The translations under genes and the position numbers were made by a program. The notes beneath the pieces were generated by a model. It saw nothing but the letters and a program-made list of their open reading frames with translations. It ran no database searches and had not been told where the DNA came from. Positions 1-6,936 of a stretch of 64,000 nucleotides of DNA are shown here, piece by piece; positions within the stretch are counted from its first letter, which is position 1; each line of letters begins with the position of its first letter. The DNA comes from Acidaminobacter sp964416305 (GTDB lineage: Bacteria > Bacillota > Clostridia > Peptostreptococcales > Acidaminobacteraceae), in contig CAYQDM010000004.1 in assembly GCA_964416305.1 (NCBI GenBank), forward strand, positions 62,001-126,000, read 5' to 3'.

Positions 1-324
1 TTCAAGACAATCTTCATAGGTTTGAGCCATAGGTTTTTCAATGTAAGGAATCTTTCCCGACTCCAAGCATCTCAAAGCGTAGTCTTTGTGGAATTTTGGC
101 GGTACGGGCAAATAGACAGCGTCTATTTCCGGATCCCCCAGCATTTCATCCACTGAGGCATAGACATGCTCTATGCCATGCCGCGCCGCATAGTCATGTG
201 CTTTTTCAGAATTTCGCCCATACACTCCTTTTAAGGTGGAATGTTCTGATTTGTACAGACCTGGACCACTTTTTACTTCAGTGACTGATCCATGTCCAAT
301 CATGCCCCAACGAACATTTTTCAT
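1..324 (-). CDS. Gfo/Idh/MocA-family oxidoreductase, N-terminal part (cut by window edge)
   Basis: The minus strand reads open from an ATG at 324 to the window edge, giving 108 codons of an NAD(P)-binding Gfo/Idh/MocA oxidoreductase. Visible features are an N-terminal Rossmann strand with the WGMIGHGSV glycine turn, the family core ending in AVYLPVPPKFH, and the EKPMAQT motif that holds the catalytic Lys of the EKP signature. A GGAGG ribosome site lies 7 bases before the ATG. These enzymes oxidise or reduce sugars, inositols or sugar acids; the substrate cannot be read here. The neighbouring YiaL-like, alcohol dehydrogenase and YiaK-like genes point to sugar-acid catabolism. The C-terminal substrate domain lies outside the window. 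Confidence 0.85.
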   Translation of the reverse strand, partial: MKNVRWGMIGHGSVTEVKSGPGLYKSEHSTLKGVYGRNSEKAHDYAARHGIEHVYASVDEMLGDPEIDAVYLPVPPKFHKDYALRCLESGKIPYIEKPMAQTYEDCLE

Positions 325-389
325 GGTGTGCCTCCTATTTTCAGATCGCACTGATTCGTATTATGTTATCTTCAGAAATCAAATATTCA

Positions 390-424
390 GAATTTTCTTG
401 TTCACAACTATACTACCATACAAG
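390..424 (-). promoter_or_regulatory. Promoter and operator-like site of the Gfo/Idh gene
   Basis: On the minus strand a TTGACC -35 (near 434-439), a 17-base spacer and a TAGTAT -10 (near 411-416) precede the oxidoreductase gene. The word CTTGTATGGTAGTAT at 410-424 overlaps the -10. It matches CTTGTATACTAGTAT at 2079-2093, upstream of the alcohol dehydrogenase, at 13 of 15 positions. This suggests a common regulator, perhaps of the GntR type, but no regulator gene is in view. Confidence 0.4.
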
Positions 425-490
425 AATGGTTGGGTCAATCCTAAAACAATCTCTTACTGGGCCTGTACTGTCAATCTTGATCTTTGAGGT

Positions 491-961
491 TTACTCAAAT
501 AACGACATATGAAGTTTAATGACAATTTTTCTAATGGAAGCAGGTTCGCCCATAGCGCAAGCCGGTCTATGCACATCCCAAGGGAAAAATACAGCAAAAC
601 TGCCAGCGGTCATATTTAAGAAAACTTCATCTTCAACGCAATCGTAGAACATGATATCTCTGTCTTCCTGATAACCCTCTGAAGACTTAAAATTGCCAAG
701 GTCAGGGACAAAACCAATTAACTCATTTCCCGCAGGCGAGTACTGAAGATCAACATAATTTCTGTGAACTTCTGGCCGCTTGTTCTCGATCAAGTTTGTG
801 GTTGTGTCTATCACCTGAACGTACATCCTCTTCTCATCCAGTTCATATACCCCAGCTGTCATAGCGAGCATGTCATTGGCGCTCAAGTAATTCAATGCAA
901 TTTTGACTGGTTCCGGATAGGTCGCTTCTATGCCTTGATTATTTAGATTTCCAAAAATCAT
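491..961 (-). CDS. YhcH/YjgK/YiaL family protein
   Basis: A 156-residue beta-barrel (cupin-like) protein of the YhcH/YiaL/TabA family. Family hallmarks are the N-terminal MIFGNL start, the central HRNYVDLQY segment carrying the conserved His, the FFPWDVHRPA segment with the second metal-ligand His, and the IRKIVIKL end. The ATG at 961 is chosen because CGGAGG lies just upstream; an ATG 17 codons earlier has no ribosome site and adds non-family sequence. In Escherichia coli YiaL is encoded next to YiaK in the 2,3-diketo-L-gulonate cluster, and a YiaK homologue lies at 2195-3205 here. A role in sugar-acid or sugar-phosphate processing is therefore likely. The exact reaction is unknown. Confidence 0.85.
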   Translation of the reverse strand: MIFGNLNNQGIEATYPEPVKIALNYLSANDMLAMTAGVYELDEKRMYVQVIDTTTNLIENKRPEVHRNYVDLQYSPAGNELIGFVPDLGNFKSSEGYQEDRDIMFYDCVEDEVFLNMTAGSFAVFFPWDVHRPACAMGEPASIRKIVIKLHMSLFE

Positions 962-1020
962 GATTACGCCTCCGTTATTTGCATTATTTGTTATTAATTG
1001 AATTATATTCAATTATGAAT

Positions 1021-2034
1021 TTAAAATACAGAAATGATTTTAAGATATTTCTCGGGTGTTGTAGATTGGTCAACAACGGCTTGGGCCAACTCATCAAATG
1101 CGACTCGTTTTGAAATCGTTGCGCCAACATCTACTTTTGATTTCAATATCAGTTCAAGGGCTTCTTGAAATTCACCTGCACTCGTACGAGATCCCCTCAA
1201 ATCCAGTTCTTTCTTAGTAATCAAAGCAGTTGGCAACTCGGTGTCTGCTTTTGGCCATCCTGTAAACACAATTCTTCCTGCATAGGATACATAATCCAAT
1301 GTCGCTCGGATTGCTTGATTTGAGCCCGATGCCTCTACCACAGCCTGTGACATGACACCCAACGTCAAATCTTTAATGGCTTGAAGAGCATCTGTTTTTG
1401 AGCTGTTGATCGTATTAGAGATACCAAGTGTTTTTGCATAGTCAAGTCGTTCATCCAATACGTCTATCAGAATTGGGACTGCGCCATACTCAATTGCTGC
1501 AAGTGCTACAACCAATCCAATAGGCCCGGCACCAATGATTGTAATATGCTCCCCGGCCTTTAATCCTGCTCTGTGAATCGAGTGAAGCGATATAGTCAGT
1601 GGCTCTGCCAGTGGTACCAGATCCCAGTCGATTCCCTCGGGAACTTTGTGCAGCAAATGGTCCGGGTGAGAAAAGTACTCAGCCATGCCACCATCCCGAT
1701 GTACACCTAAAACTTCAAGATTTTCGCAGCAATTAGTCCTCCCGATCGAACAAGGATAACATTTACCGCAGTAGACATAGGGGTCCAAAATGACACGGTC
1801 TCCGGGTTTTAGCCCATTATCATTCGGTCCAATTTCCACAATTTCACCAGCAACCTCATGACCTAAAATTCTCGGGTAAGTGACCAACACATTGTTTCCT
1901 CGAAATGCACCGACATCAGAGCCGCATATGCTTGCGGCCTTCACTTTGATAAGCGCATAGCCTGGTTTGGATTCTGGCATCTCAATTTCTTTCATGTAAA
2001 TCACACCGGGTGCTTCAAGATATACCGCTTTCAT
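1021..2034 (-). CDS. Zinc-dependent medium-chain alcohol dehydrogenase (sorbitol/threonine DH type)
   Basis: A 337-residue medium-chain dehydrogenase. The catalytic zinc ligands appear as Cys37 (ICGSD) and the GHE motif at residues 58-60. The structural zinc lobe is intact, with Cys89, Cys92, Cys95 and Cys103, and a Rossmann fingerprint GAGPIG follows. It should oxidise a secondary alcohol or polyol with NAD(P). Substrate is not decidable; polyol or sugar-acid oxidation fits the neighbours. The ATG at 2034 is preceded by GGAGGAATAAGG, so it is preferred over an ATG eight codons upstream. It is 59 bases from the yiaL-like gene and is probably transcribed with it. Confidence 0.85.
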   Translation of the reverse strand: MKAVYLEAPGVIYMKEIEMPESKPGYALIKVKAASICGSDVGAFRGNNVLVTYPRILGHEVAGEIVEIGPNDNGLKPGDRVILDPYVYCGKCYPCSIGRTNCCENLEVLGVHRDGGMAEYFSHPDHLLHKVPEGIDWDLVPLAEPLTISLHSIHRAGLKAGEHITIIGAGPIGLVVALAAIEYGAVPILIDVLDERLDYAKTLGISNTINSSKTDALQAIKDLTLGVMSQAVVEASGSNQAIRATLDYVSYAGRIVFTGWPKADTELPTALITKKELDLRGSRTSAGEFQEALELILKSKVDVGATISKRVAFDELAQAVVDQSTTPEKYLKIISVF

Positions 2035-2078
2035 CCTTATTCCTCCATGGTCATTCAATCGGTTAGTTCAACCCTCAA

Positions 2079-2093
2079 CTTGTATACTAGTAT
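2079..2093. promoter_or_regulatory. Operator-like palindrome upstream of the alcohol dehydrogenase
   Basis: The sequence CTTGTATACTAGTAT contains the perfect palindrome ATACTAGTAT. It lies in the leader of the dehydrogenase gene and resembles the site at 410-424 upstream of the Gfo/Idh gene. It is inferred to be a binding site of a shared transcription factor. Confidence 0.35.
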
Positions 2094-2110
2094 TGTACTA
2101 AAATTCATCA

Positions 2111-2150
2111 AAAAAGAAAAGAGCTGATTTGTTTATTAATCGGCTCTTTT
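2111..2150 (-). terminator. Intrinsic terminator downstream of the dlgD-like gene
   Basis: On the minus strand an AAAAGAGC stem pairs with GCTCTTTT (extended by GATTA/AATCA pairing) and is followed by a T-rich tract. It separates the dlgD-like transcript from the dehydrogenase gene. Confidence 0.65.
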
Positions 2151-2194
2151 CATCCTAAGAGGAAATTGATGTATGACATAATTATTCATTTCTT

Positions 2195-3205
2195 TCATCC
2201 CAATAACCCTAAAATCTTCTCCCACACCTCCGGCACCACTTCAATGCCATTTTCCAGCTGCTCCATGCGCACCTTGTAATCGCGTTCACCGGGGTAACGG
2301 AGGGTGGTGTCCTCGACCATCGGCATAGAGCTCTTGAGGTCTTGGATCACGGATTCAATCAGGCCGTCTGAAAATTCCGCCGTGTTGAATTGATTTTGGC
2401 CGATGGCGACGAAAACCTGCGACAAACCATACTCTTCCGTGTAACGGCGGCCGACTTCCGAGGTGGTGAGGCCCGCGGACAGCAGCGCAGCGATCAGATC
2501 CAGTGCTATGGACATGCTGGAACCCTTCCAAAAACCTGTGGGGAGAACGCGCATGGTCTTTTCGATTTCGATGGGATCATTTGTGATTTGACCGTTTGAG
2601 TCGTAGCCGCCTGCGACTGGAAGCCTTTTGCCCTGGAGTCGTGCTTCCTCAATTTTGCCGTAGGAGAACTGCGACATGGCCATGTCGACGACGACGTGGC
2701 GGCCATCGCCTCGAGGGACGGCCATGACGAAGGGATTGTTGCCTATTTTTTTATCCGTGCCGCCCCAGGCGGGCATATTTGGTCTGGTGTTGGTCCAGCA
2801 GATCCCCACGCAGCCTGCGTCAGCGGCCTGCCAGCCATAAGCACCACCCCGCATCCAGTGGTTGGTATTGCCCAGTGCAACGATGCCGACGCTGTGTTCG
2901 GAGGCCAGTTCGACGGCCCGGGCCATGGCGGCTCTGGCGTTCAGAACACCCATGCCAAGGTGCCCATCCCACCGCTCAAAAGCACCGGCGCTGAGAAGAC
3001 ATTCCGGCTTGGCATTAATATCGATGTAGCCTTCATCAATATATTGGATCAGTCTTGGAAAGCGATTAGCACCATGAGTGTAAACGCCATCCAGGCTGTT
3101 ATCTGCCATAATCTTGGCGGTAAGGGCAGCAGCCTCTGACGTAACGCCTCGATGCATGAGAATGTCGGTGAAAGTTTGGATCATGATATTGTAGGCAATG
3201 CGCAT
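2195..3205 (-). CDS. dlgD: Malate/lactate dehydrogenase-family reductase, 2,3-diketo-L-gulonate reductase-like
   Basis: A 336-residue protein of the LDH2/MDH2 family of NAD(P)-dependent 2-keto-acid reductases, unrelated in fold to Rossmann malate dehydrogenases. It resembles E. coli YiaK/DlgD closely from memory. Shared segments include VYTHGANRFPR (catalytic His44 region), NHWMRGGAYGWQAA, GICWTNTRP, GNNPFVMAVPR and LPTGFWKGSSMSI. DlgD reduces 2,3-diketo-L-gulonate to 3-keto-L-gulonate in the cytoplasm. The nearby YiaL-like gene supports that pathway, but no transporter, kinase or decarboxylase of the pathway is in view, so a related keto-acid substrate is possible. AAAGGAG lies before the ATG at 3205. 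One GCCGATGGT motif lies inside the gene at 2317-2325. Confidence 0.75.
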   Translation of the reverse strand: MRIAYNIMIQTFTDILMHRGVTSEAAALTAKIMADNSLDGVYTHGANRFPRLIQYIDEGYIDINAKPECLLSAGAFERWDGHLGMGVLNARAAMARAVELASEHSVGIVALGNTNHWMRGGAYGWQAADAGCVGICWTNTRPNMPAWGGTDKKIGNNPFVMAVPRGDGRHVVVDMAMSQFSYGKIEEARLQGKRLPVAGGYDSNGQITNDPIEIEKTMRVLPTGFWKGSSMSIALDLIAALLSAGLTTSEVGRRYTEEYGLSQVFVAIGQNQFNTAEFSDGLIESVIQDLKSSMPMVEDTTLRYPGERDYKVRMEQLENGIEVVPEVWEKILGLLG

Positions 3206-3234
3206 TTTCGGCTCCTTTCGGGGATGCTGGTCAA

Positions 3235-3738
3235 TTATGCTTTTCCCATCTTGTCTTTGTTGAACCTGAGGCTCTTGGACGTTTGGGCGTGGTCGACGGC
3301 GAGAATGCCATCCAGATGATCATACTCGTGCTGGAGGAGCTCGGCGAGGTCGCCCTCGACCTCGAGGACCTGCTCATTCCAGCCGAGGTCGAGGTAATTG
3401 ATGCGCACGTGTTTGTAGCGCTTCAGCCAGACTTCGAGTCCCGGAAAACTGAAGCAGTCGTCCCAGACATAAAAGGTTTCTTTGTCAATGGGCTCAAGGA
3501 CCGGATTGACGAGAACTGTCTCTTCGCCGTCTATGTTCATGTAAAGGATTCTGACTAAGGCGTCAATTTGTGGCGCTGCTATGGCTCGCCCGAAGCCAAA
3601 GTTTTTTCTGAAGTTGAGGAGGGTATCCCTCAGGTCCTCTGCTACTTTTACCGCAAGCTCTTTTTGGTTGTCTTCCAGGGGCGCGCACTCGACTCTCAAG
3701 TGGTCGTGTCCCAGAAGCAGGATTTCTCTAATGGCCAT
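3235..3738 (-). CDS. def: Peptide deformylase-like protein (divergent)
   Basis: A 167-residue metallohydrolase of the deformylase family. The metal site is recognisable: Cys95 in the DDCFSFP motif, and His137 and His141 in LLQHEYDHLDG with Glu138 as catalytic acid. Motif 1 reads GRAIAAPQ rather than the usual GVGLAAPQ, and motif 2 reads DDCFS rather than EGCLS. It may therefore be a paralogue with altered specificity, not the housekeeping enzyme that removes formyl groups from nascent proteins. It is 2 bases downstream of an acetyltransferase gene and 29 bases upstream of the dlgD-like gene, so the three probably share a transcript. Confidence 0.75.
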   Translation of the reverse strand: MAIREILLLGHDHLRVECAPLEDNQKELAVKVAEDLRDTLLNFRKNFGFGRAIAAPQIDALVRILYMNIDGEETVLVNPVLEPIDKETFYVWDDCFSFPGLEVWLKRYKHVRINYLDLGWNEQVLEVEGDLAELLQHEYDHLDGILAVDHAQTSKSLRFNKDKMGKA

Positions 3739-3740
3739 TT

Positions 3741-4598
3741 TTACTGCTCCCTTCTGAAATGATAGTGTCCTACATGGTCTACCGGGACGAAACCCAGTCG
3801 CTTGTATATTCTTCCGGCGCTCGGGTTGTCATATTGGAGGGCGAAGGATCTTTCCGGTGTGACCAGGCCTTTTGTCAGCCCTGCAACGCAAGCTGAAGCG
3901 ATGCCCCTGCCTCTGGCTTCCGGCTCTGTGGCCACACCTACGATCAAGGCTTGATGGTAGGATTCAAATTCACTTTGAGCACAGCCTATGATCCGACCGT
4001 TTTCCCGGACGACGACGCCATGTCCGCGCCCTGTGAGAAGCTTCTCCTCCATGATAGGCCGGGGTGTGAAGGAATGAAAGCAGCGCTGGTAAAGATCTAT
4101 GATCTCGTCCAGGTCTTCGACTTTGAGGGGCTCGAGGTTGTAAAGGATCTCCTTGCTGAGAGCCTCAGAAGCTGCTGTTTCCGGGGACATGACGGCGATT
4201 TCCGCGCCAATGAAGTGACTGACAAATAAATCATACGGCTCAAGGACCCTGCAGTAGGACGCTGCCGCAATGAGCTGATTGAAGCCCCATCGCCGAATGG
4301 CCTCCGCGAAGGGACGCAGGCTATCATGCTGAATGGCTGAGTTGAGCAGGTCGGGGGACATCATCAGCTGAGCGTTGCCTGAGGACCTTTGTAAATAGGC
4401 TGCTGTCAGTGTGCCGTCGCAGTCGCGCAGGGTGATGACACCTTGAAATGTCTTCTCAGGGTTGAGCAGCCCCAGCAAAATAAAGTAATGCCTCGCTGGA
4501 TCCTCTTGGGCAAAGCGCTGGAGCTCACTCCATAACCCGCGCCGGGTGATTTCCTCTGCTTCAAGGAATGTAACGCTGTATTCGGTTGGATGTGTCAT
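3741..4598 (-). CDS. GNAT family N-acetyltransferase
   Basis: A 285-residue protein with a C-terminal GNAT domain from about residue 155. The acetyl-CoA loop reads ATEPEARGRGIASACV, and the usual LQYDNPSAGRIYKRLGF segment near the end closes the fold. The first half resembles the degenerate N-terminal domain of two-domain acetyltransferases. The acceptor substrate is unknown. GAGGTG precedes the ATG at 4598. The stop codon is 2 bases from the deformylase-like start, implying co-transcription. Confidence 0.8.
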   Translation of the reverse strand: MTHPTEYSVTFLEAEEITRRGLWSELQRFAQEDPARHYFILLGLLNPEKTFQGVITLRDCDGTLTAAYLQRSSGNAQLMMSPDLLNSAIQHDSLRPFAEAIRRWGFNQLIAAASYCRVLEPYDLFVSHFIGAEIAVMSPETAASEALSKEILYNLEPLKVEDLDEIIDLYQRCFHSFTPRPIMEEKLLTGRGHGVVVRENGRIIGCAQSEFESYHQALIVGVATEPEARGRGIASACVAGLTKGLVTPERSFALQYDNPSAGRIYKRLGFVPVDHVGHYHFRREQ

Positions 4599-4661
4599 GA
4601 ATCACCTCGAAGGTTTGGCTTGAATAACATGTTTCCTTGTGTCTATGTTACCCTTTTTCTA

Positions 4662-4740
4662 TGGTGACGCGGACAACTTTTGTTTTGGGGACGCGGACAA
4701 AAAATATTACAGTCCGCGTCCCCAACTCAACTTTGGTGCC
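4662..4740. repeat. GACGCGGAC repeat cluster, locus 1
   Basis: Three copies of a 12-13 base word, two direct (TGGTGACGCGGACAA, GGGGACGCGGACAA) and one inverted (GTCCGCGTCCCC), are followed by TTGGTGCCAGAC. The same units recur near 8742, 12288, 18819 and 21204, always between genes. Confidence 0.75.
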
Positions 4741-4865
4741 AGACCTACACCTCGAAAAAAGCCGCTAAGGCTTTTAACCCTGCGGCTTTGACTCACTTTA
4801 TACAATCACTGACAACGGCTAGAATTTTTCTGTTTCCCTGCCGTAGTGCAAGCTTCACCTCACTC

Positions 4866-5040
4866 TAACAGACGTGCAACCTCGCTCCTCCCCAAACCAC
4901 GCTGCGCGTGTTTAGGGCTGCGCTTCGGTCGCGCCCTTGCTTCGCTCGGTTATAGCTGCGCCCTATATAAACTGGAAAAGAATCGCCTCTGTGTGAGCTT
5001 GCTCACACTTAGGCAATTCTTCTTCGGGCATCTCACACAC
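4866..5040. repeat. MITE-like element, copy 1 (right end lost)
   Basis: This copy begins with TAACAGACGTGCA like the second copy and shares most of its length with it. It carries about 30 extra bases in the middle and lacks the right terminal repeat. An internal TGTGAGC/GCTCACA hairpin is present. Confidence 0.7.
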
Positions 5041-5200
5041 TAACAGACGTGCAACCTCGCTCCTCCCCAAACCACGCTGCGCGTGGTTTAGGGCTGCGCT
5101 TCGGTTCCGGGCTGCGCCCTATATAAACTGGAAAAGAATCACCTCTGTGTGAGCAAGCTCACACTTAGGCAATTCTTCTCCAGTTTATGCACTTCTGTTA
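5041..5200. repeat. MITE-like element, copy 2 (both ends intact)
   Basis: A 160-base element with 13-base inverted ends, TAACAGACGTGCA and TGCACTTCTGTTA, with one mismatch. A nested second inverted repeat, ATAAACTGGAAAAGAAT against ATTCTTCTCCAGTTTAT, and a central TGTGAGC/GCTCACA hairpin give extensive foldback. It encodes no protein. Its right terminus supplies the stop codon of the PAS gene at 5198. Confidence 0.75.
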
Positions 5201-5605
5201 GCCTTCGCAAAAGTCTTCCGACAACAAACGCTTTTGCCCTTCAATTGCCTTGATTGGCGCGATGTTCTGCGTAACTTCCAGTGTACCCAGATACGCACCC
5301 TGGTCATCCCGCACCGCAAAATAGCGAATGTAAATCATGGCGTCGCCCATCTGAATCCAGAAATGCTCGTGGTCCTTACGGCCGGCCTTAAAAGCTTCCA
5401 GGATCGTCTCCACCACATGAACACTTGAAGGTGGGTGACAATTCTGGACGGAGCGGCCAATGACAGACTTGGTGCGAGGGAAGATCCGCTCAGCGGACTG
5501 GGAGAAGTATTTCACTGTGTCGTCTTTATCTATGAAGGTCATGTCAATTGGCAGGGTGTTCAGGAGTCGAGTCAGCTCATCCACGCTGAGAATGCCCGTT
5601 TCCAT
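5198..5605 (-). CDS. PAS domain protein, detached C-terminal part of a DUF438 protein
   Basis: A 135-residue PAS domain (TLPIDMTFIDKDDTVKYFS core, then VRDDQGAYLGTLEVTQNI). In most anaerobes this domain is the C-terminal third of a single DUF438-hemerythrin-PAS polypeptide. Here it is in a different frame from the preceding DUF438 gene and overlaps its end by 29 bases. The ATG at 5605 has no clear ribosome site, so translation is by coupling or frameshift, or the gene is broken. The stop codon lies in the end of a MITE-like element. It probably senses a redox or gaseous signal together with the upstream protein. Confidence 0.65.
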   Translation of the reverse strand: METGILSVDELTRLLNTLPIDMTFIDKDDTVKYFSQSAERIFPRTKSVIGRSVQNCHPPSSVHVVETILEAFKAGRKDHEHFWIQMGDAMIYIRYFAVRDDQGAYLGTLEVTQNIAPIKAIEGQKRLLSEDFCEG

Positions 5606-6482
5606 TCAGAACCAGACCATCGGCAGAAGCTGAAGGCTCAGCAGCAGCTGCCGCTTCTCCAGGCGCACCAAAAGGCACCATTCTGGATGGCTTCCATTTC
5701 GCCTCCGGGCTAACGATACAATAACCAATTTCCTCGCTGTCCAGAGCAATTTCGACCCACTCATCCTCAGTCAGGGTCTCCAGCAGCATTGGGATCAGGA
5801 TGGAATCCTCTTTGAAAATCATATCAAGAATCTTCGCGTTCATGGCATCCGCCGCTTCCTGAAGCTCTGCAGCCGTCGCACCCGGACCAGCCAGCAGTGC
5901 CTTGAACCCCTTGATCAGCGCTCGAATCTCATCATCCACGCCCCACATGACCTTTGGTGGCGCCGAAATGCCGTACTTTTCCATGTAAGGGAAGAAAATA
6001 TTCTCCTTGCGGCTGTAATGCTTGTCGATATCCAGGAGCAGATTGACATCCTCCAGCAGCTCATAACGCTTCTCCGCCACAGACGCATCCGTCAACGCCG
6101 CGACCTTTGGCATCAACTTATTCTTCAGCAGACTCTCAATGGCAAAGTTCTCCTCACGTAGCACCCGAACCGGATGTCCAGGCTTTTCCTCTTCCTTGGA
6201 TGTCGTATGAATCTGGGTGACCGCACCACGGAAGATCTCAGCGTGGACGTCGCACAGCTTCTGGATTTCCTCAATGGCCATACCCTCCGCGACGAGGCCG
6301 GACTCCATCTCGGAGATCTCGCTGGCCGACACGCCGTCGATCAGCTTGGCGAATTCGTTCTTGACGTCTGCCGGATCCTTGCCCTCGTGCAGCTGCAGGA
6401 TGATGTCCTTCAGGACCTTCTGCCGCTCCGCGCGGTTGCTTTTTTCACTGCTTCGGTTGTCAATGTACTCACTCAAAGTCAT
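5577..6482 (-). CDS. DUF438 domain protein with hemerythrin-like domain
   Basis: A 301-residue protein with DUF438 over about residues 10-95 and a hemerythrin-like HHE domain after it. The HHE histidines and carboxylates are seen in HPVRVLREENFAIE, LLLDIDKHYSRKENIFFPYMEKYG and MIFKEDSILIPML. Such domains bind a di-iron centre and sense or scavenge oxygen or nitric oxide. The family protein usually continues into a PAS domain, which here is in a separate frame (5198-5605). Its ATG overlaps the stop of the DUF1858 gene by 4 bases, indicating translational coupling. The last codons contain a GCCGATGGT motif (5617-5625), right where the frame is lost. Confidence 0.8.
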   Translation of the reverse strand: MTLSEYIDNRSSEKSNRAERQKVLKDIILQLHEGKDPADVKNEFAKLIDGVSASEISEMESGLVAEGMAIEEIQKLCDVHAEIFRGAVTQIHTTSKEEEKPGHPVRVLREENFAIESLLKNKLMPKVAALTDASVAEKRYELLEDVNLLLDIDKHYSRKENIFFPYMEKYGISAPPKVMWGVDDEIRALIKGFKALLAGPGATAAELQEAADAMNAKILDMIFKEDSILIPMLLETLTEDEWVEIALDSEEIGYCIVSPEAKWKPSRMVPFGAPGEAAAAAEPSASADGLVLNGNGHSQRG

Positions 6483-6709
6483 TCTCCTCCTTCAACGACA
6501 AACCCCGCCTCTTGCAAGGCGGTGATGATGGTGACCATAGGCATGCCCTTCATGGCTGCGGCCTTGGGGATGGTCATGACCCGCGCCGCGGTCTTCATCA
6601 TGATGGGATTGCCTATGCTCTCAAAGCCAAGGCCCTGCAGGATGCCGACCAGCTGCGGATATTCCTCGCACAAACTATAAACCGTCTTATTCAAATCTAA
6701 TATACCCAT
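6479..6709 (-). CDS. DUF1858 domain protein
   Basis: A 76-residue protein matching DUF1858. It has the LNKTVYSLCEEYPQLVGILQGLGF helix pair and the RVMTIPKAAAMKGMP motif with its conserved Met and Lys. DUF1858 proteins often accompany DUF438/hemerythrin proteins and hybrid-cluster proteins in anaerobes, suggesting a part in nitrosative or oxidative stress; the biochemical role is not established. GGAGGG precedes the ATG. The gene is first in a three-gene operon. Confidence 0.8.
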   Translation of the reverse strand: MGILDLNKTVYSLCEEYPQLVGILQGLGFESIGNPIMMKTAARVMTIPKAAAMKGMPMVTIITALQEAGFVVEGGE

Positions 6710-6936
6710 TTGTACCCTCCGTAACGATTTTCTGACTCCATATTAACGAAATCGCGCCGGAAAAACTGTGATCGAAATCAAATAATGAGGGTAAAAATGG
6801 TGAGAACGGCTTTAGCCGATGGTCTTGGGCAGCATAAGAAAGCTGCGACTTCAGTCGATTGCCGCCGAAGTGGAAGCAGGCGTCAGCGGCCTGCGTCTGA
6901 CATCACCAATTTCCAACACCAATTTTCAAGACGGCA
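6710..6936. other. Intergenic region with repeat motif
   Basis: No gene is seen. The region holds an FNR-like box (6768-6781), one GCCGATGGT motif (6815-6823) and short words (GCTGCGACTT, GGCGTCAGCGGC) shared with the 30280-30330 intergenic region. Confidence 0.5.
6768..6781 (-). promoter_or_regulatory. FNR/CRP-family binding site candidate
   Basis: On the minus strand the sequence TTGATTTCGATCAC matches the FNR consensus TTGAT-N4-ATCAA at 9 of 10 defined positions. It lies about 60 bases upstream of the DUF1858-DUF438 operon, whose products fit an oxygen or nitric oxide response. The regulator is not in the window. Confidence 0.4.

Larger units (their letters stand above)
4599..5197. other. 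Intergenic region filled with small repeats
   Basis: No gene was found in these 599 bases. They hold a GACGCGGAC repeat cluster (4662-4740), an AAAGCCGC/GCGGCTTT inverted repeat at about 4757-4789 that may act as a terminator, and two copies of a MITE-like element (4866-5040 and 5041-5200). Short open frames here are repeat sequence without ribosome sites. Confidence 0.7.

Noticed and set aside
96..487. Two overlapping short plus-strand open frames at the left edge
   Set aside because: They oppose the Gfo/Idh coding frame and its promoter, have no ribosome site and no family resemblance.
4680..5043. Short open frames in the 4.6-5.1 kb region
   Set aside because: They translate the GACGCGGAC and MITE-like repeats; no ribosome sites.
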